DNA of 64,000 bases from G963708325 sp963708325 (lineage in GTDB: Bacteria; Actinomycetota; Thermoleophilia; Solirubrobacterales; 70-9), in assembly GCA_963708325.1 (NCBI GenBank), contig OY970203.1:2418001-2482000 (forward strand), given 5' to 3'. The number at the start of each line of letters is the position of its first letter. The stretch's first letter is position 1. This document shows, piece after piece, positions 1 through 6,570 of the stretch. Under the pieces are notes generated by a model. The model saw only the letters and a program-made list of their open reading frames with translations. It was not told the origin of the DNA and searched no databases. The position numbers and the translations under genes were made by a program.

Positions 1-1079
1 GGCTGACCGAGGCGCTGCGCGACCGGCTGGCGCTGAGCGCGGACCGGGTGGCGGCGATCGCGGCCGGGGTGCGCGAGATCGTCGCCCTGCCGGACCCCGT
101 CGGCGAGGAGGTGGAGCGGCGTAGGCTCGCCAGCGGGCTCGACCTGCGCAAGCTGCGGGTGCCGCTCGGCGTCGTCGCCGTCATCTACGAGGCGCGGCCG
201 AACGTGACCGTGGACTGCGCCGCGCTGACCCTGAAGAGCGGCAACGCGATCGTGCTGCGCGGCTCCAGCTACGCCGAGCGCTCCAACGCCGCCCTGGCGG
301 CGATCGTGCGCGAGGCCGTAGCGGAGGCCGGCCTGCCCGAGGCGGCCGTGTCGCTGCTGCCCGCCGGCGGACGCGACGACCTCGCCGAGCTGGCCACGCA
401 GGAGGAAAGCGTCGACCTGATCATCCCCCGCGGCGGCGAGGGGCTGAAGGACGCGCTCAAGCGGGTGGCGACGGTGCCGGTGATGTACGCGGCCGCCGGG
501 AACTGCCACGTCTACGTGCACGCCGACGCCGACCTGGAGATGGCGCGGCGGATCGCCTTCAACGCCAAGGTGCAGCGGCCCGGGGTGTGCAACGCGGCCG
601 AGACGCTTCTCGTCAGCGCCGAGATCGCGGACGCCTTCCTGCCGGGGGTGCTGGCGGACCTGCACGCCGCCGGCGTCGAGCTGGTCGGCGACGAGCGGGC
701 GCGGGCGGCGGCCGGCGGGGTCGAGGTCGCTCCCGCGACGGCGGCGGACTGGGACACCGAGTATCTGGGGATGAAGATGGTGGTCGGCGTGGTGGGCTCG
801 CTGGAGGAGGCCGTGGACCACGTGAACAGGCACGGGACCGGGCATTCCGAGGCGATCGTGACGCGCTCGGAGCGGGCCGGGGACGCCTTCACGGGCGCCG
901 TGGACGCCGCCGCCGTCTACGTGAACGCGTCCACCCGCTTCACGGACGGGTTCGAGTACGGGATGGGGGCGGAGATCGGCAACTCGACCCAGAAGCTGCA
1001 CGCGCGCGGCCCGATCGGGCTGCGGGAGCTGACGACGTTCAAGTACGTCGTCCACGGCACGGGCCAGGTGCGGGAGTAG
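1..1079 (+). CDS. proA: Glutamate-5-semialdehyde dehydrogenase (gamma-glutamyl phosphate reductase), 5' truncated by window edge
   Basis: NADPH-dependent reduction of gamma-glutamyl phosphate to glutamate-5-semialdehyde, the second step of proline synthesis. The frame is open from base 3, so the gene begins upstream of the window; about 359 codons are visible of the roughly 420 usual for the family. The aldehyde-dehydrogenase fold is recognisable: VIYEARPNVTVD near the start, the LRGSSYAERSN cofactor region, and the catalytic cysteine in QRPGVCNAAETLL. The C-terminus FKYVVHGTGQVRE is complete, so the gene looks intact apart from the edge. It is followed directly by nadD and rsfS, the usual actinobacterial order. 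Confidence 0.95.
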   Translation, partial: LTEALRDRLALSADRVAAIAAGVREIVALPDPVGEEVERRRLASGLDLRKLRVPLGVVAVIYEARPNVTVDCAALTLKSGNAIVLRGSSYAERSNAALAAIVREAVAEAGLPEAAVSLLPAGGRDDLAELATQEESVDLIIPRGGEGLKDALKRVATVPVMYAAAGNCHVYVHADADLEMARRIAFNAKVQRPGVCNAAETLLVSAEIADAFLPGVLADLHAAGVELVGDERARAAAGGVEVAPATAADWDTEYLGMKMVVGVVGSLEEAVDHVNRHGTGHSEAIVTRSERAGDAFTGAVDAAAVYVNASTRFTDGFEYGMGAEIGNSTQKLHARGPIGLRELTTFKYVVHGTGQVRE

Positions 1080-1128
1080 AGCGGTCGACGGCGGCGGACA
1101 GGCCCGAGCCGATCCCGCGGACGGCGCC

Positions 1129-1728
1129 GTCGCGCGGCTCGGCATCCTCGGCGGCGCCTTCAACCCGCCCCACCTCGGCCATCTCGTGCTCGCCCAGGAG
1201 GCGACGCTGCGGCTGTCGCTGCAGCGCGTCGTGCTGATGCCCTACGGCGACGCTCCGCACAAGCAGATCGAGCAGGATCCCGGGCGGGAGGCCCGCCTCG
1301 AGATGACCCGCCTCGCCGCCGACGGCGACGATCGCTTCGTCGTCTCGTCGCTGGAGGTGGAGCGCGACGGTCCCTCCTACACGCACGAGACCCTCGAGGC
1401 CGTGGCGGCCCAGAGGCCGGGGACGGAGCTCGTGCTCGTGATCGGAGCCGACGCGGCGGCGGGGCTGGGCGGCTGGAGGCGGCCCGAACGGGTGCTCGAG
1501 CTGGCATCGCTGGGGGTAGCGTCGCGGCCCGGGGCCGGGGAGGCCGATGCCCGCGCCGCCCTGGAGCGGGCCGGCGGGGCGGGCCGAATGGCCGCTTTTG
1601 CGATCCCCGACATCGAGGTCTCGTCGACGCTGGTGCGGCAGCGGGTGCAGGCGGGGGAGCCGATTCGCTACCTGGTGCCCGACGCGGTCGCCTCCTACAT
1701 AGAGCGGCAGGGGCTGTACTCGGGATGA
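1129..1728 (+). CDS. nadD: Nicotinate-nucleotide adenylyltransferase (start codon uncertain)
   Basis: Adenylates nicotinate mononucleotide to deamido-NAD in NAD synthesis. The nucleotidyltransferase signature GGAFNPPHLGH lies at about 1147-1179, followed by the SxTx-type ending ISSTLVRQRV-like segment (EVSSTLVRQRV) and the C-terminal SYIERQGLYSG. The first canonical start codon in frame is GTG 1186, which lies after the signature and would give a dead protein. The open frame reaches back to a stop at 1030, but holds no ATG, GTG or TTG before 1186. The homology-based start (ARLGILGG) coincides with a GTC codon at 1129, given here as the most likely N-terminus. Either a rare start or a single-base error is implied. 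The stop overlaps the rsfS start by 4 bp. Confidence 0.85.
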   Translation, partial: VARLGILGGAFNPPHLGHLVLAQEATLRLSLQRVVLMPYGDAPHKQIEQDPGREARLEMTRLAADGDDRFVVSSLEVERDGPSYTHETLEAVAAQRPGTELVLVIGADAAAGLGGWRRPERVLELASLGVASRPGAGEADARAALERAGGAGRMAAFAIPDIEVSSTLVRQRVQAGEPIRYLVPDAVASYIERQGLYSG

Positions 1729-2087
1729 GCCCCGAGCGGATCGCACGCGAGCTGGCGGAGATCGCCGACGCCAAGCAGGCGGAGGAGATCGTCGCCCTCG
1801 ACATGCGCGGCCTCGTCGGCTACACGGACTTCCTCGTGATCTGCACGGCGCGCAACGAGCGTCAGGCGAAGGCCGTGCACGACGCCGTCCACCTGGAGAT
1901 GAAGCGGCGCCACGGCCTGCTCCCGGGCCGGGTGGAGGGGGAAAGGGAGGCGCGCTGGGTGCTGCTCGACTACCTGGACTGCGTCATGCACGTCTTCACG
2001 CCCGAGGCGAGGCGGCGGTACCGGCTCGAGCAGCTCTGGGGCGAGGCGCCGCGGCTGGCCCTCGACCTCGCCGGCGCGGCGGCCTGA
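1725..2087 (+). CDS. rsfS: Ribosomal silencing factor RsfS (YbeB family)
   Basis: Binds uL14 of the large ribosomal subunit and blocks subunit joining under nutrient limitation. The 120-residue protein shows the family pattern: an acidic helix, then ALDMRGLVGYTDFLVICTA, a variable middle, and ARWVLLDYLDCVMHVFTPEAR followed by YRLEQLWGEAP. Length is normal. The ATG overlaps the nadD stop (ATGA), so the two are probably translationally coupled, as in many bacteria. Confidence 0.95.
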   Translation: MSPERIARELAEIADAKQAEEIVALDMRGLVGYTDFLVICTARNERQAKAVHDAVHLEMKRRHGLLPGRVEGEREARWVLLDYLDCVMHVFTPEARRRYRLEQLWGEAPRLALDLAGAAA

Positions 2088-2146
2088 TCGCGGCGGTCTC
2101 GCTCGCCGCCGCCTGACCGGCGCCGGTTCCAGGCGTGATTGTGCGG

Positions 2147-2175
2147 ATTGGCGCGTTCTTCGCCTTCGCGCCAAT
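2147..2175. repeat. Perfect 9-bp inverted repeat upstream of the DivIVA-like gene
   Basis: ATTGGCGCG at 2147-2155 is repeated in reverse complement as CGCGCCAAT at 2167-2175, with an 11-nt spacer. It lies between the rsfS stop and the -10-like TAGGCT of the next gene. It could be the terminator of the proA-nadD-rsfS unit (no U-run follows) or an operator for the downstream gene. Confidence 0.5.
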
Positions 2176-2195
2176 TATGCGTCCGCCGGGGCACC

Positions 2196-2201
2196 TAGGC
2201 T
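2196..2201 (+). promoter_or_regulatory. -10 hexamer TAGGCT, leaderless type
   Basis: TAGGCT ends 8 nt before ATG 2210 and no Shine-Dalgarno precedes that ATG. The spacing puts the transcription start at or next to the start codon, a pattern repeated at many genes of this window. Confidence 0.45.
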
Positions 2202-2209
2202 CCGCGTCG

Positions 2210-3098
2210 ATGGGGAGTAGCGAATTCCCTCGAGCGCTCCTCGGCTACCGCCGCGGGTCCGTCGATGTCGCGCTCGCCGCCCGCGACGAGCAGCTGGTTC
2301 GGCTCCAGGCCGAGGTGACGCGTCTGACCGCCAGCCTGGTGGAGCGCGACCGCGAGCTGAGCGCCTCGCTGGTGGAGACGGAGAAGGCGCGCACGGAGCT
2401 GGAGCGCCTGCGCGCCGACCACTACGAGAGTCTGAAGGCGCTGGACTCCGCCAGCCGGCGGCTCGAGGAGCTGCACGCGCAGGCGCGCGGGCAGGCGACG
2501 CGGATCCGCCTCAAGGCCCTTCGCGAGGCGATCGAGGTCGCCGACCGGGTAGCGGAGCTGGTGCGCCTCCGCGACGAGATGAGCGGCCGGCTGCGGACCG
2601 CGCTCGAGGAGACCGCCAACCGCCTGAACGGTTTCGAGGGCGGCGCGGCCGTCCAGGAGATCGTGGAGCGGGCCGGGATCGACATGGGCGCCCTGGACCA
2701 GGCGCGCGACCGGATCGCAAGGCTCGCCGCTGGCGCCGGCCGCGGCCGCGGCGGGACCGAGGATGCCGGCGAGGAAGCCGACGAGGCGCCGCTGGTGGCG
2801 CTCGGCACGAACGGCCACGCGGAAAGCCCCGCGGGCCTGTTTGAGGGGCTCGTGCGGGTGGAGATCGGCCCGCTCGACGACTTCTCGCAGCTCGTCAGCT
2901 TCGAGGACGCCGCCGGGGACATCGCCTCGACGGCGGAGATCTCGAATCGAGCGGTTCTCCGACGGCCGCGCCACCCTGGCGATGCGCCTGGAGGAGCCGG
3001 TGGAGCTGCTGCGCGAGCTGGAGGAGCGCTCGCCGATGGAGTTCAAGGTGCGCGACCAGACCGGCGACCGCGTCGTCCTGGACCTGGACGACGAGTAG
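2210..3098 (+). CDS. DivIVA-like coiled-coil protein, reading frame broken by a +1 shift near 2942-2946
   Basis: The N-terminus (FPRALLGYRRGSVDVAL) resembles the DivIVA domain start, with the GY-RxxVD core. It is followed by a heptad-rich coiled coil (about residues 25-160), a linker of Arg/Gly/Glu, and a C-terminal segment DFSQLVSFEDAAGDIA. After AEIS the frame is lost; the natural continuation ERFSDGRATLAMRLEEP to VLDLDDE and a stop at 3096-3098 is in the next frame. Skipping one base around 2945 restores a single protein of about 295 residues. DivIVA-type proteins organise the cell pole or septum. The precise role of this one is unknown. The ATG at 2210 is preferred to the earlier GTG 2135 because homology begins after it and a -10 hexamer sits just upstream. 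The break may be a true frameshift mutation or an assembly error. Confidence 0.7.
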
Positions 3099-3167
3099 CC
3101 CACACCTCCGCCCCTCGCAGGTCACACATCTGGCACGTCGGGCCCTTGTTGCGGCGCACAATGTACG

Positions 3168-3181
3168 CGAACATACGTTCG
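3168..3181 (+). promoter_or_regulatory. LexA/SOS box overlapping the endonuclease start codon
   Basis: The sequence CGAACATACGTTCG is a perfect 5+5 palindrome with a 4-bp spacer. It matches the CGAAC-N4-GTTCG LexA consensus known from Bacillus DinR and mycobacteria. Its last base is the first base of the GTG start codon at 3181, so LexA would cover the transcription start. The downstream gene is therefore likely DNA-damage inducible. Confidence 0.7.
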
Positions 3182-3825
3182 TGTTAACGCGCAACCAGAA
3201 GGGCGCGATTGCTGAGGCGAAGATCGCGGCCGAGGCCTTGACGCTGGGCGTCCCAGTGCTGCGTCCGGTGGCCGAGCATGGCCGCTACGACCTCGCGTTC
3301 GATCTCGGCCACCGCATCCTCCGCGTCCAGTGCAAGTGGGCGTCGCTCAAAGGCGATGTGGTGGTGGTCCAGTCCAGGGGCTCCTGGCATTCACCGGGTC
3401 GCGGATACGTGCGAACGACGTATTCGGCCGACGAGGTTGACGCGATCGCCGTCTATTGCGGGGATCTCGATGCGTGCTGCCTGCTCCCGATAGAGCGGTT
3501 CGCCGGCCAGGGGAATGTTCATCTGCGCACCGCACCCCCCAGGAACGCTCAGAGGGCGTCTATACACTTCTTGTCCGATTACACCCTTCGTGGGGCTGTA
3601 GCTCAGCTGGAAGAGCGCCTGACCGGCAGTCAGGAGGCCGGGGGTTCGAGTCCCCCCAGCTCCACTTCCGTCACACCGCTGCCTGGGTCGCTACAGGTCG
3701 GTGCCCACGAGTTCCGCAACCCCTTCGGCTGGTACATGGAGCGCGCCGCAGCGGGCGAGGAGATCCACGTCACACGCCATGGCCGCCCCTATGTCCGTCT
3801 GCTCGGCGCCGATGACGCCCGCTGA
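3181..3825 (+). CDS. PD-(D/E)XK endonuclease (group I intron-associated type) whose frame runs through a tRNA gene
   Basis: The first about 136 residues match the PDDEXK_5-like family often called group I intron-associated endonuclease. NQKGAIAEAKIAAEAL carries the motif I Glu, HGRYDLAFD the metal-binding Asp, and RVQCKWA the QxK catalytic lysine; a CCLLPIERFAGQ strand and a RTAPPRNAQRASIHFLSDY end follow. The family part ends near 3588, but no stop occurs there. The frame continues through tRNA-Ala (3592-3664), giving the typical tRNA-derived peptide GAVAQLEERLTGSQEAGG, and then through a Phd-antitoxin-like segment to TGA 3823-3825. Start GTG 3181 is chosen because the conserved N-terminus begins there; it overlaps a LexA box. 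Whether the read-through product is made, or the mRNA is cut at the tRNA by RNase P, cannot be told from sequence. Confidence 0.65.
   Translation: MLTRNQKGAIAEAKIAAEALTLGVPVLRPVAEHGRYDLAFDLGHRILRVQCKWASLKGDVVVVQSRGSWHSPGRGYVRTTYSADEVDAIAVYCGDLDACCLLPIERFAGQGNVHLRTAPPRNAQRASIHFLSDYTLRGAVAQLEERLTGSQEAGGSSPPSSTSVTPLPGSLQVGAHEFRNPFGWYMERAAAGEEIHVTRHGRPYVRLLGADDAR
3592..3664 (+). tRNA. tRNA-Ala (anticodon GGC), with C at position 33
   Basis: A complete cloverleaf can be drawn. Acceptor GGGGCTG pairs with CAGCTCC (one G-T pair). The D-stem is GCTC/GAGC. The anticodon stem CCTGA/TCAGG encloses the 7-nt loop CCGGCAG with anticodon GGC at 3625-3627. The variable loop is 5 nt, the T-arm is GGGGG-TTCGAGT-CCCCC, and the discriminator is A3664. 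No CCA is encoded. Position 33 (base 3624) is C instead of the near-universal U. A TATACA hexamer at 3561-3566, inside the upstream endonuclease frame, is a possible -10. The whole gene lies within an open protein frame on the same strand. Confidence 0.9.
3691..3825 (+). pseudogene. Phd/YefM-type antitoxin remnant fused to the read-through frame
   Basis: The frame VGAHEFRNPFGWYMERAAAG followed by EEIHVTRHGRPYVRLLG has the layout of a Phd/YefM antitoxin N-terminal DNA-binding half. The segment has no start codon of its own before the internal ATG 3737, and no toxin gene follows. It is best read as a decapitated antitoxin left beside the tRNA, in frame with the upstream endonuclease. The family assignment is from motif resemblance only. 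Confidence 0.55.
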
Positions 3826-3838
3826 GCTCCCTGGGCAC

Positions 3839-3864
3839 GGGTTCGAGCCCCAGAACGTCCATTT
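3839..3864 (+). repeat. tRNA T-arm-like fragment, possible degenerate attachment-site copy
   Basis: GGGTTCGAGCCCC at 3839-3851 followed by CAGAACGTCCA resembles the T-loop-to-3'-end of the tRNA-Ala 190 bp upstream, but no complete tRNA can be folded around it. A degenerate copy of a tRNA 3' end is what an old integration event would leave. The match is short and could be chance. Confidence 0.3.
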
Positions 3865-3921
3865 GCCGTCGCTTGCCTACCCTGATGGCCCTTGCGAGCG
3901 CGTAATCCCTCCGGAATCGTC

Positions 3922-4222
3922 GTGACGCTGGTCGCGCTGGCGCTTGCGCTTGCCCTCGCGGCGCCCGCGTCGGCCCACGTCACCAAGTCCTCCGGGCCGT
4001 TTCGGGTGTCGATCGGGTGGGGGGACGAGCCCCCGATCGCGGGGTCTCCGAACTTCGTGCAGGTCGAGGTCGGTGGGGCACGTCACGCAGACCGGGAGCG
4101 GGACGTACTCGTGGGGCTACCAGACGAAGCCCAACGAGAGGACCAAGCTCGTCTACATCACGGCGACCGACTCTCACGGCCGCCCGGGCCAGATCGCGTT
4201 CCGGCTCTTGGTCCACCACTGA
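3922..4222 (+). pseudogene. Broken exported-protein gene (frameshift or internal deletion near 4068-4072)
   Basis: From GTG 3922 a clean signal peptide (TLVALALALALAAPASA) is followed by HVTKSSGPFRVSIGWGDEPP, IAGSPNFVQVEV, which resembles the start of exported copper/YcnI-type or similar beta-sandwich proteins. After VEV the frame becomes low-complexity. In the +1 frame a coherent C-terminus resumes, VTQTGSGTYSWGYQTKPNER then KLVYITATDSHGRPGQIAF, an Ig-like strand pattern ending at TGA 4220-4222. The two halves may come from one gene that lost an internal piece. No function is claimed. Confidence 0.5.
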
Positions 4223-4297
4223 CTCGCGGCCGTACGTCAGCCTGCCTCGGGTCGGTGGCCGACACCGCCGGGACGCCGCCAGACCGGTCCTAGCCGC

Positions 4298-4329
4298 TTT
4301 CATCTCCCTTTCATTTCTCGGGGGACAAT
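4298..4329 (+). promoter_or_regulatory. Direct-repeat response-regulator site plus -10 of the two-component operon
   Basis: TTTCAT occurs at 4298-4303 and again at 4309-4314, 11 bp apart, as OmpR/PhoB-type regulators prefer. A GACAAT hexamer at 4324-4329 fits a -10 with the second repeat over the -35 position. The same arrangement is found upstream of the exported-protein gene at 6571, suggesting autoregulation and a shared regulon. Confidence 0.55.
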
Positions 4330-4354
4330 GGTGCTCTCATGGGGGAGCTTTGAG

Positions 4355-5035
4355 ATGCGCGTGCTGATCGTCGAGGACGAGGCGAAGATGGCGGGGCTGA
4401 TCCGCCGCGGCTTCCAGCGCGAGGGGATGGCCGCGGACGTCGCCGGGCGCGGCGAGGACGCCCTCTGGATGGCGGGGGCCACCGAGTACGACGCGATCGT
4501 CCTCGACGTGATGCTGCCGGGCATCGACGGCTTCGAGGTCTGCCGCCGTTTGCGCGCAGACGGCGTCTGGTCACCGGTGCTGATGCTGACCGCCCGCGAC
4601 GCCGTCCCGGACCGCGTCGCAGGCCTCGACAGCGGCGCCGACGACTACCTGGTCAAGCCCTTCTCCTACGCCGAGCTTCTCGCCCGCCTGCGCGCCCTCG
4701 CCCGCCGCGGCCCGATCGAGCGGCCGACCGAGCTTCGCGCCGGCGACCTCCGCCTCGATCCGTCAGGCCATCGCGCCTGGCGGGGCGACGTCGAGATCTC
4801 CCTCTCCGCGAAGGAGTTCGCGATCCTCGAGATCTTCATGCGGCGCCCGGGCGAGGTGCTGTCCCGCTTTCAGCTGCTCGAGCACGCCTGGGACTACGAC
4901 TACGAGAACCGCTCCAACGTCGTCGACTCCTACGTGCGGTTCCTGCGGGGCAAGATCGACAAGCCCTTCGGGGTGCGCTCGATAGAGACGGTGCGCGGCT
5001 CCGGGTACCGGCTGCGAGAGGACGGCGGCCGCTGA
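4355..5035 (+). CDS. OmpR/PhoB-family response regulator
   Basis: The 226-residue protein has a receiver domain with the acidic pair E7-D8, phospho-acceptor Asp51 (IVLDVMLPG), Thr79 and Lys101 (YLVKPF). A C-terminal winged helix follows, with LSAKEFAILEIF, SRFQLLEHAWDYDYENRSN, VVDSYVRFLRGKI and the final wing VRGSGYRLRE. Start ATG 4355 is chosen over ATG 4328 because a GGGGGAG Shine-Dalgarno lies 8 nt upstream and the receiver fold begins at once. It is followed after 5 nt by its kinase. The signal and most targets are unknown, but a matching binding site precedes 6571. Confidence 0.93.
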   Translation: MRVLIVEDEAKMAGLIRRGFQREGMAADVAGRGEDALWMAGATEYDAIVLDVMLPGIDGFEVCRRLRADGVWSPVLMLTARDAVPDRVAGLDSGADDYLVKPFSYAELLARLRALARRGPIERPTELRAGDLRLDPSGHRAWRGDVEISLSAKEFAILEIFMRRPGEVLSRFQLLEHAWDYDYENRSNVVDSYVRFLRGKIDKPFGVRSIETVRGSGYRLREDGGR

Positions 5036-5040
5036 GGCGC

Positions 5041-6456
5041 GTGCCGATCCGCCTGCGGGTGACGCTCGCCTTCTCCGGCGTGATGGCGATCCTCCTGGTC
5101 GCTCTCGGGCTGTTCGTCTACCTGCGCTTTCGCAGCCACCTCGATGCCACGATCGACCAGGGCCTGCGCTCGCGCGCCGACGACGTCGGCCTGATCGTCA
5201 CCCAGTCCGACGCCGACCTGCGCGAGGGAAAGCGCCTGCTTCCATCGCGCGAGAGCTTTGCCCAGCTGCTCACCCCGCGGGGGCGGATCATCGACAGCAC
5301 GCCGGGACTCGGCGGAGCGCCGCTCCTCTCCGACGCCGAGCGCGCCGCCGCCGTCCGCGGCCAGGGTCTGGTGGATCGCGGTGCGTCGCCGCCGGCGCTG
5401 CGCGACCCTGTCCGCCTCCTGGCGCGGCCGATCCACGCCCACGGGCGCGACCTCGTGATCGTCGTCGGATCGGCAACCGACGATCGCGCCGACGCCCTCC
5501 GCAACCTCCGCACGGTCCTCCTGATCGGCGGGCCGGTGGCCCTGATCCTCGCCTCGCTGGCCGGCTACGGGATGGCGGCCGCGGCGCTGCGCCCGGTCGA
5601 GGCGATGCGGCGCCGCGCCGCCGCGATCTCCGCCGCCGAGCCCGACGAGCGCCTGCCGGTCCCCGAGTCCCGCGACGAGCTGGCGCGGCTCGGGCTGACG
5701 CTCAACTCGATGCTCGACCGGCTCGCCACGGCGCTCGAGCGCGAGCGCACCTTCGTCGACGACGCCAGCCACGAGCTGCGCACGCCGCTGGCGATGCACA
5801 AGACCGAGCTGGAGCTGGCCCTCCGCTACGGCGGCAGCGCGAGCGAGCTGCGGGCGGCGATCGCCTCGGCCGTCGAGGAGGCCGACCGCCTCGGCCAGCT
5901 CGCCGAGGACCTGCTCGTCGTGGCGCGCTCGGACAAGGGCAGGCTCGCGCTCGACCTGCAGCCCGTCGACGTTCGTGAGCTGCTCGACGCCGTCCGCGAG
6001 CGGTTCGCCCAGCGGGCCGCCGAGGCCGGGCGCGAGATCGCCGTCGATGCCCCGTCCGAGCTGCGGGTGGACGGCGATCCCCTGCGGCTCGAGCAGGCGC
6101 TGACGAACCTGGTCGACAACGCCCTTCGCCACGGCCGCGGCGAGATCCGGCTGCGCGCCGCCGCCGCCGGCGAGGCCGTCCGCCTGCACGTCGAGGACGG
6201 CGGCTCGGGCCTTCCGCCGGAGTTCGTAGAGCGCGCCTTCGAGCGCTTCACCCGCGCCGACTCCGGCCGCGCCGGAGGGGGGTCTGGCCTCGGCCTGGCG
6301 ATCGTGGCGGCGATCGCACAGGCACACCGCGGCAGCTGCGGCGCCGCCTCCCGGCCGGGCGGGGGCGCCGACGTCTGGATCGAGCTGCCGGCCGCTGGCC
6401 CCGGCGGCGGCTCGGGCGTCCCGGCGGCGGCGGCCGAGCTCCCCGCCGACCGCTGA
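5041..6456 (+). CDS. Membrane sensor histidine kinase, partner of the regulator at 4355
   Basis: A 471-residue class I kinase. It has an N-terminal transmembrane helix (about 8-28), an extracytoplasmic sensor of about 130 residues, a second helix (about 158-182), a HAMP region, and a DHp domain with His244 in DDASHELRTPLA. The catalytic domain has an N-box (LTNLVDNALRHG), a G1-like VEDGGSGLPPEF and a G2 box GGGSGLGLAIVAAIA. All catalytic elements are present. GTG start lies 5 nt after the regulator stop, so the pair is one operon. The sensor domain has no recognisable ligand motif. Resemblance to CssS/MprB-like kinases is only general. Confidence 0.93.
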   Translation: MPIRLRVTLAFSGVMAILLVALGLFVYLRFRSHLDATIDQGLRSRADDVGLIVTQSDADLREGKRLLPSRESFAQLLTPRGRIIDSTPGLGGAPLLSDAERAAAVRGQGLVDRGASPPALRDPVRLLARPIHAHGRDLVIVVGSATDDRADALRNLRTVLLIGGPVALILASLAGYGMAAAALRPVEAMRRRAAAISAAEPDERLPVPESRDELARLGLTLNSMLDRLATALERERTFVDDASHELRTPLAMHKTELELALRYGGSASELRAAIASAVEEADRLGQLAEDLLVVARSDKGRLALDLQPVDVRELLDAVRERFAQRAAEAGREIAVDAPSELRVDGDPLRLEQALTNLVDNALRHGRGEIRLRAAAAGEAVRLHVEDGGSGLPPEFVERAFERFTRADSGRAGGGSGLGLAIVAAIAQAHRGSCGAASRPGGGADVWIELPAAGPGGGSGVPAAAAELPADR

Positions 6457-6500
6457 CCCACGACCAGCGGCGGGGTGCCCTACGCACGCTTCCTCGTGCC

Positions 6501-6532
6501 TTCATGTTCGTTTCACGCCGCCCGCCTACAAA
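6501..6532 (+). promoter_or_regulatory. Probable response-regulator site plus -10 of the exported-protein gene
   Basis: TTCAT at 6501-6505, 5 nt, then TTTCAC at 6511-6516 reproduces the spacing of the repeat upstream of the response regulator (TTCAT-N5-TTTCAT at 4299-4314). A TACAAA hexamer at 6527-6532 is the likely -10, 10 nt after the second repeat (9 nt in the other site). The shared layout is the evidence that the adjacent two-component system controls this gene. Confidence 0.5.
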
Positions 6533-6570
6533 TGCGCTGCGAACGCTTATCAAGGCACAGGAGGCACGCA

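Noticed and set aside
3892..4293. Exported protein read as a single intact gene from TTG 3892
   Set aside because: The frame after 4070 turns into charged low-complexity sequence, while a beta-strand-rich C-terminus lies in the other frame; treated as broken.
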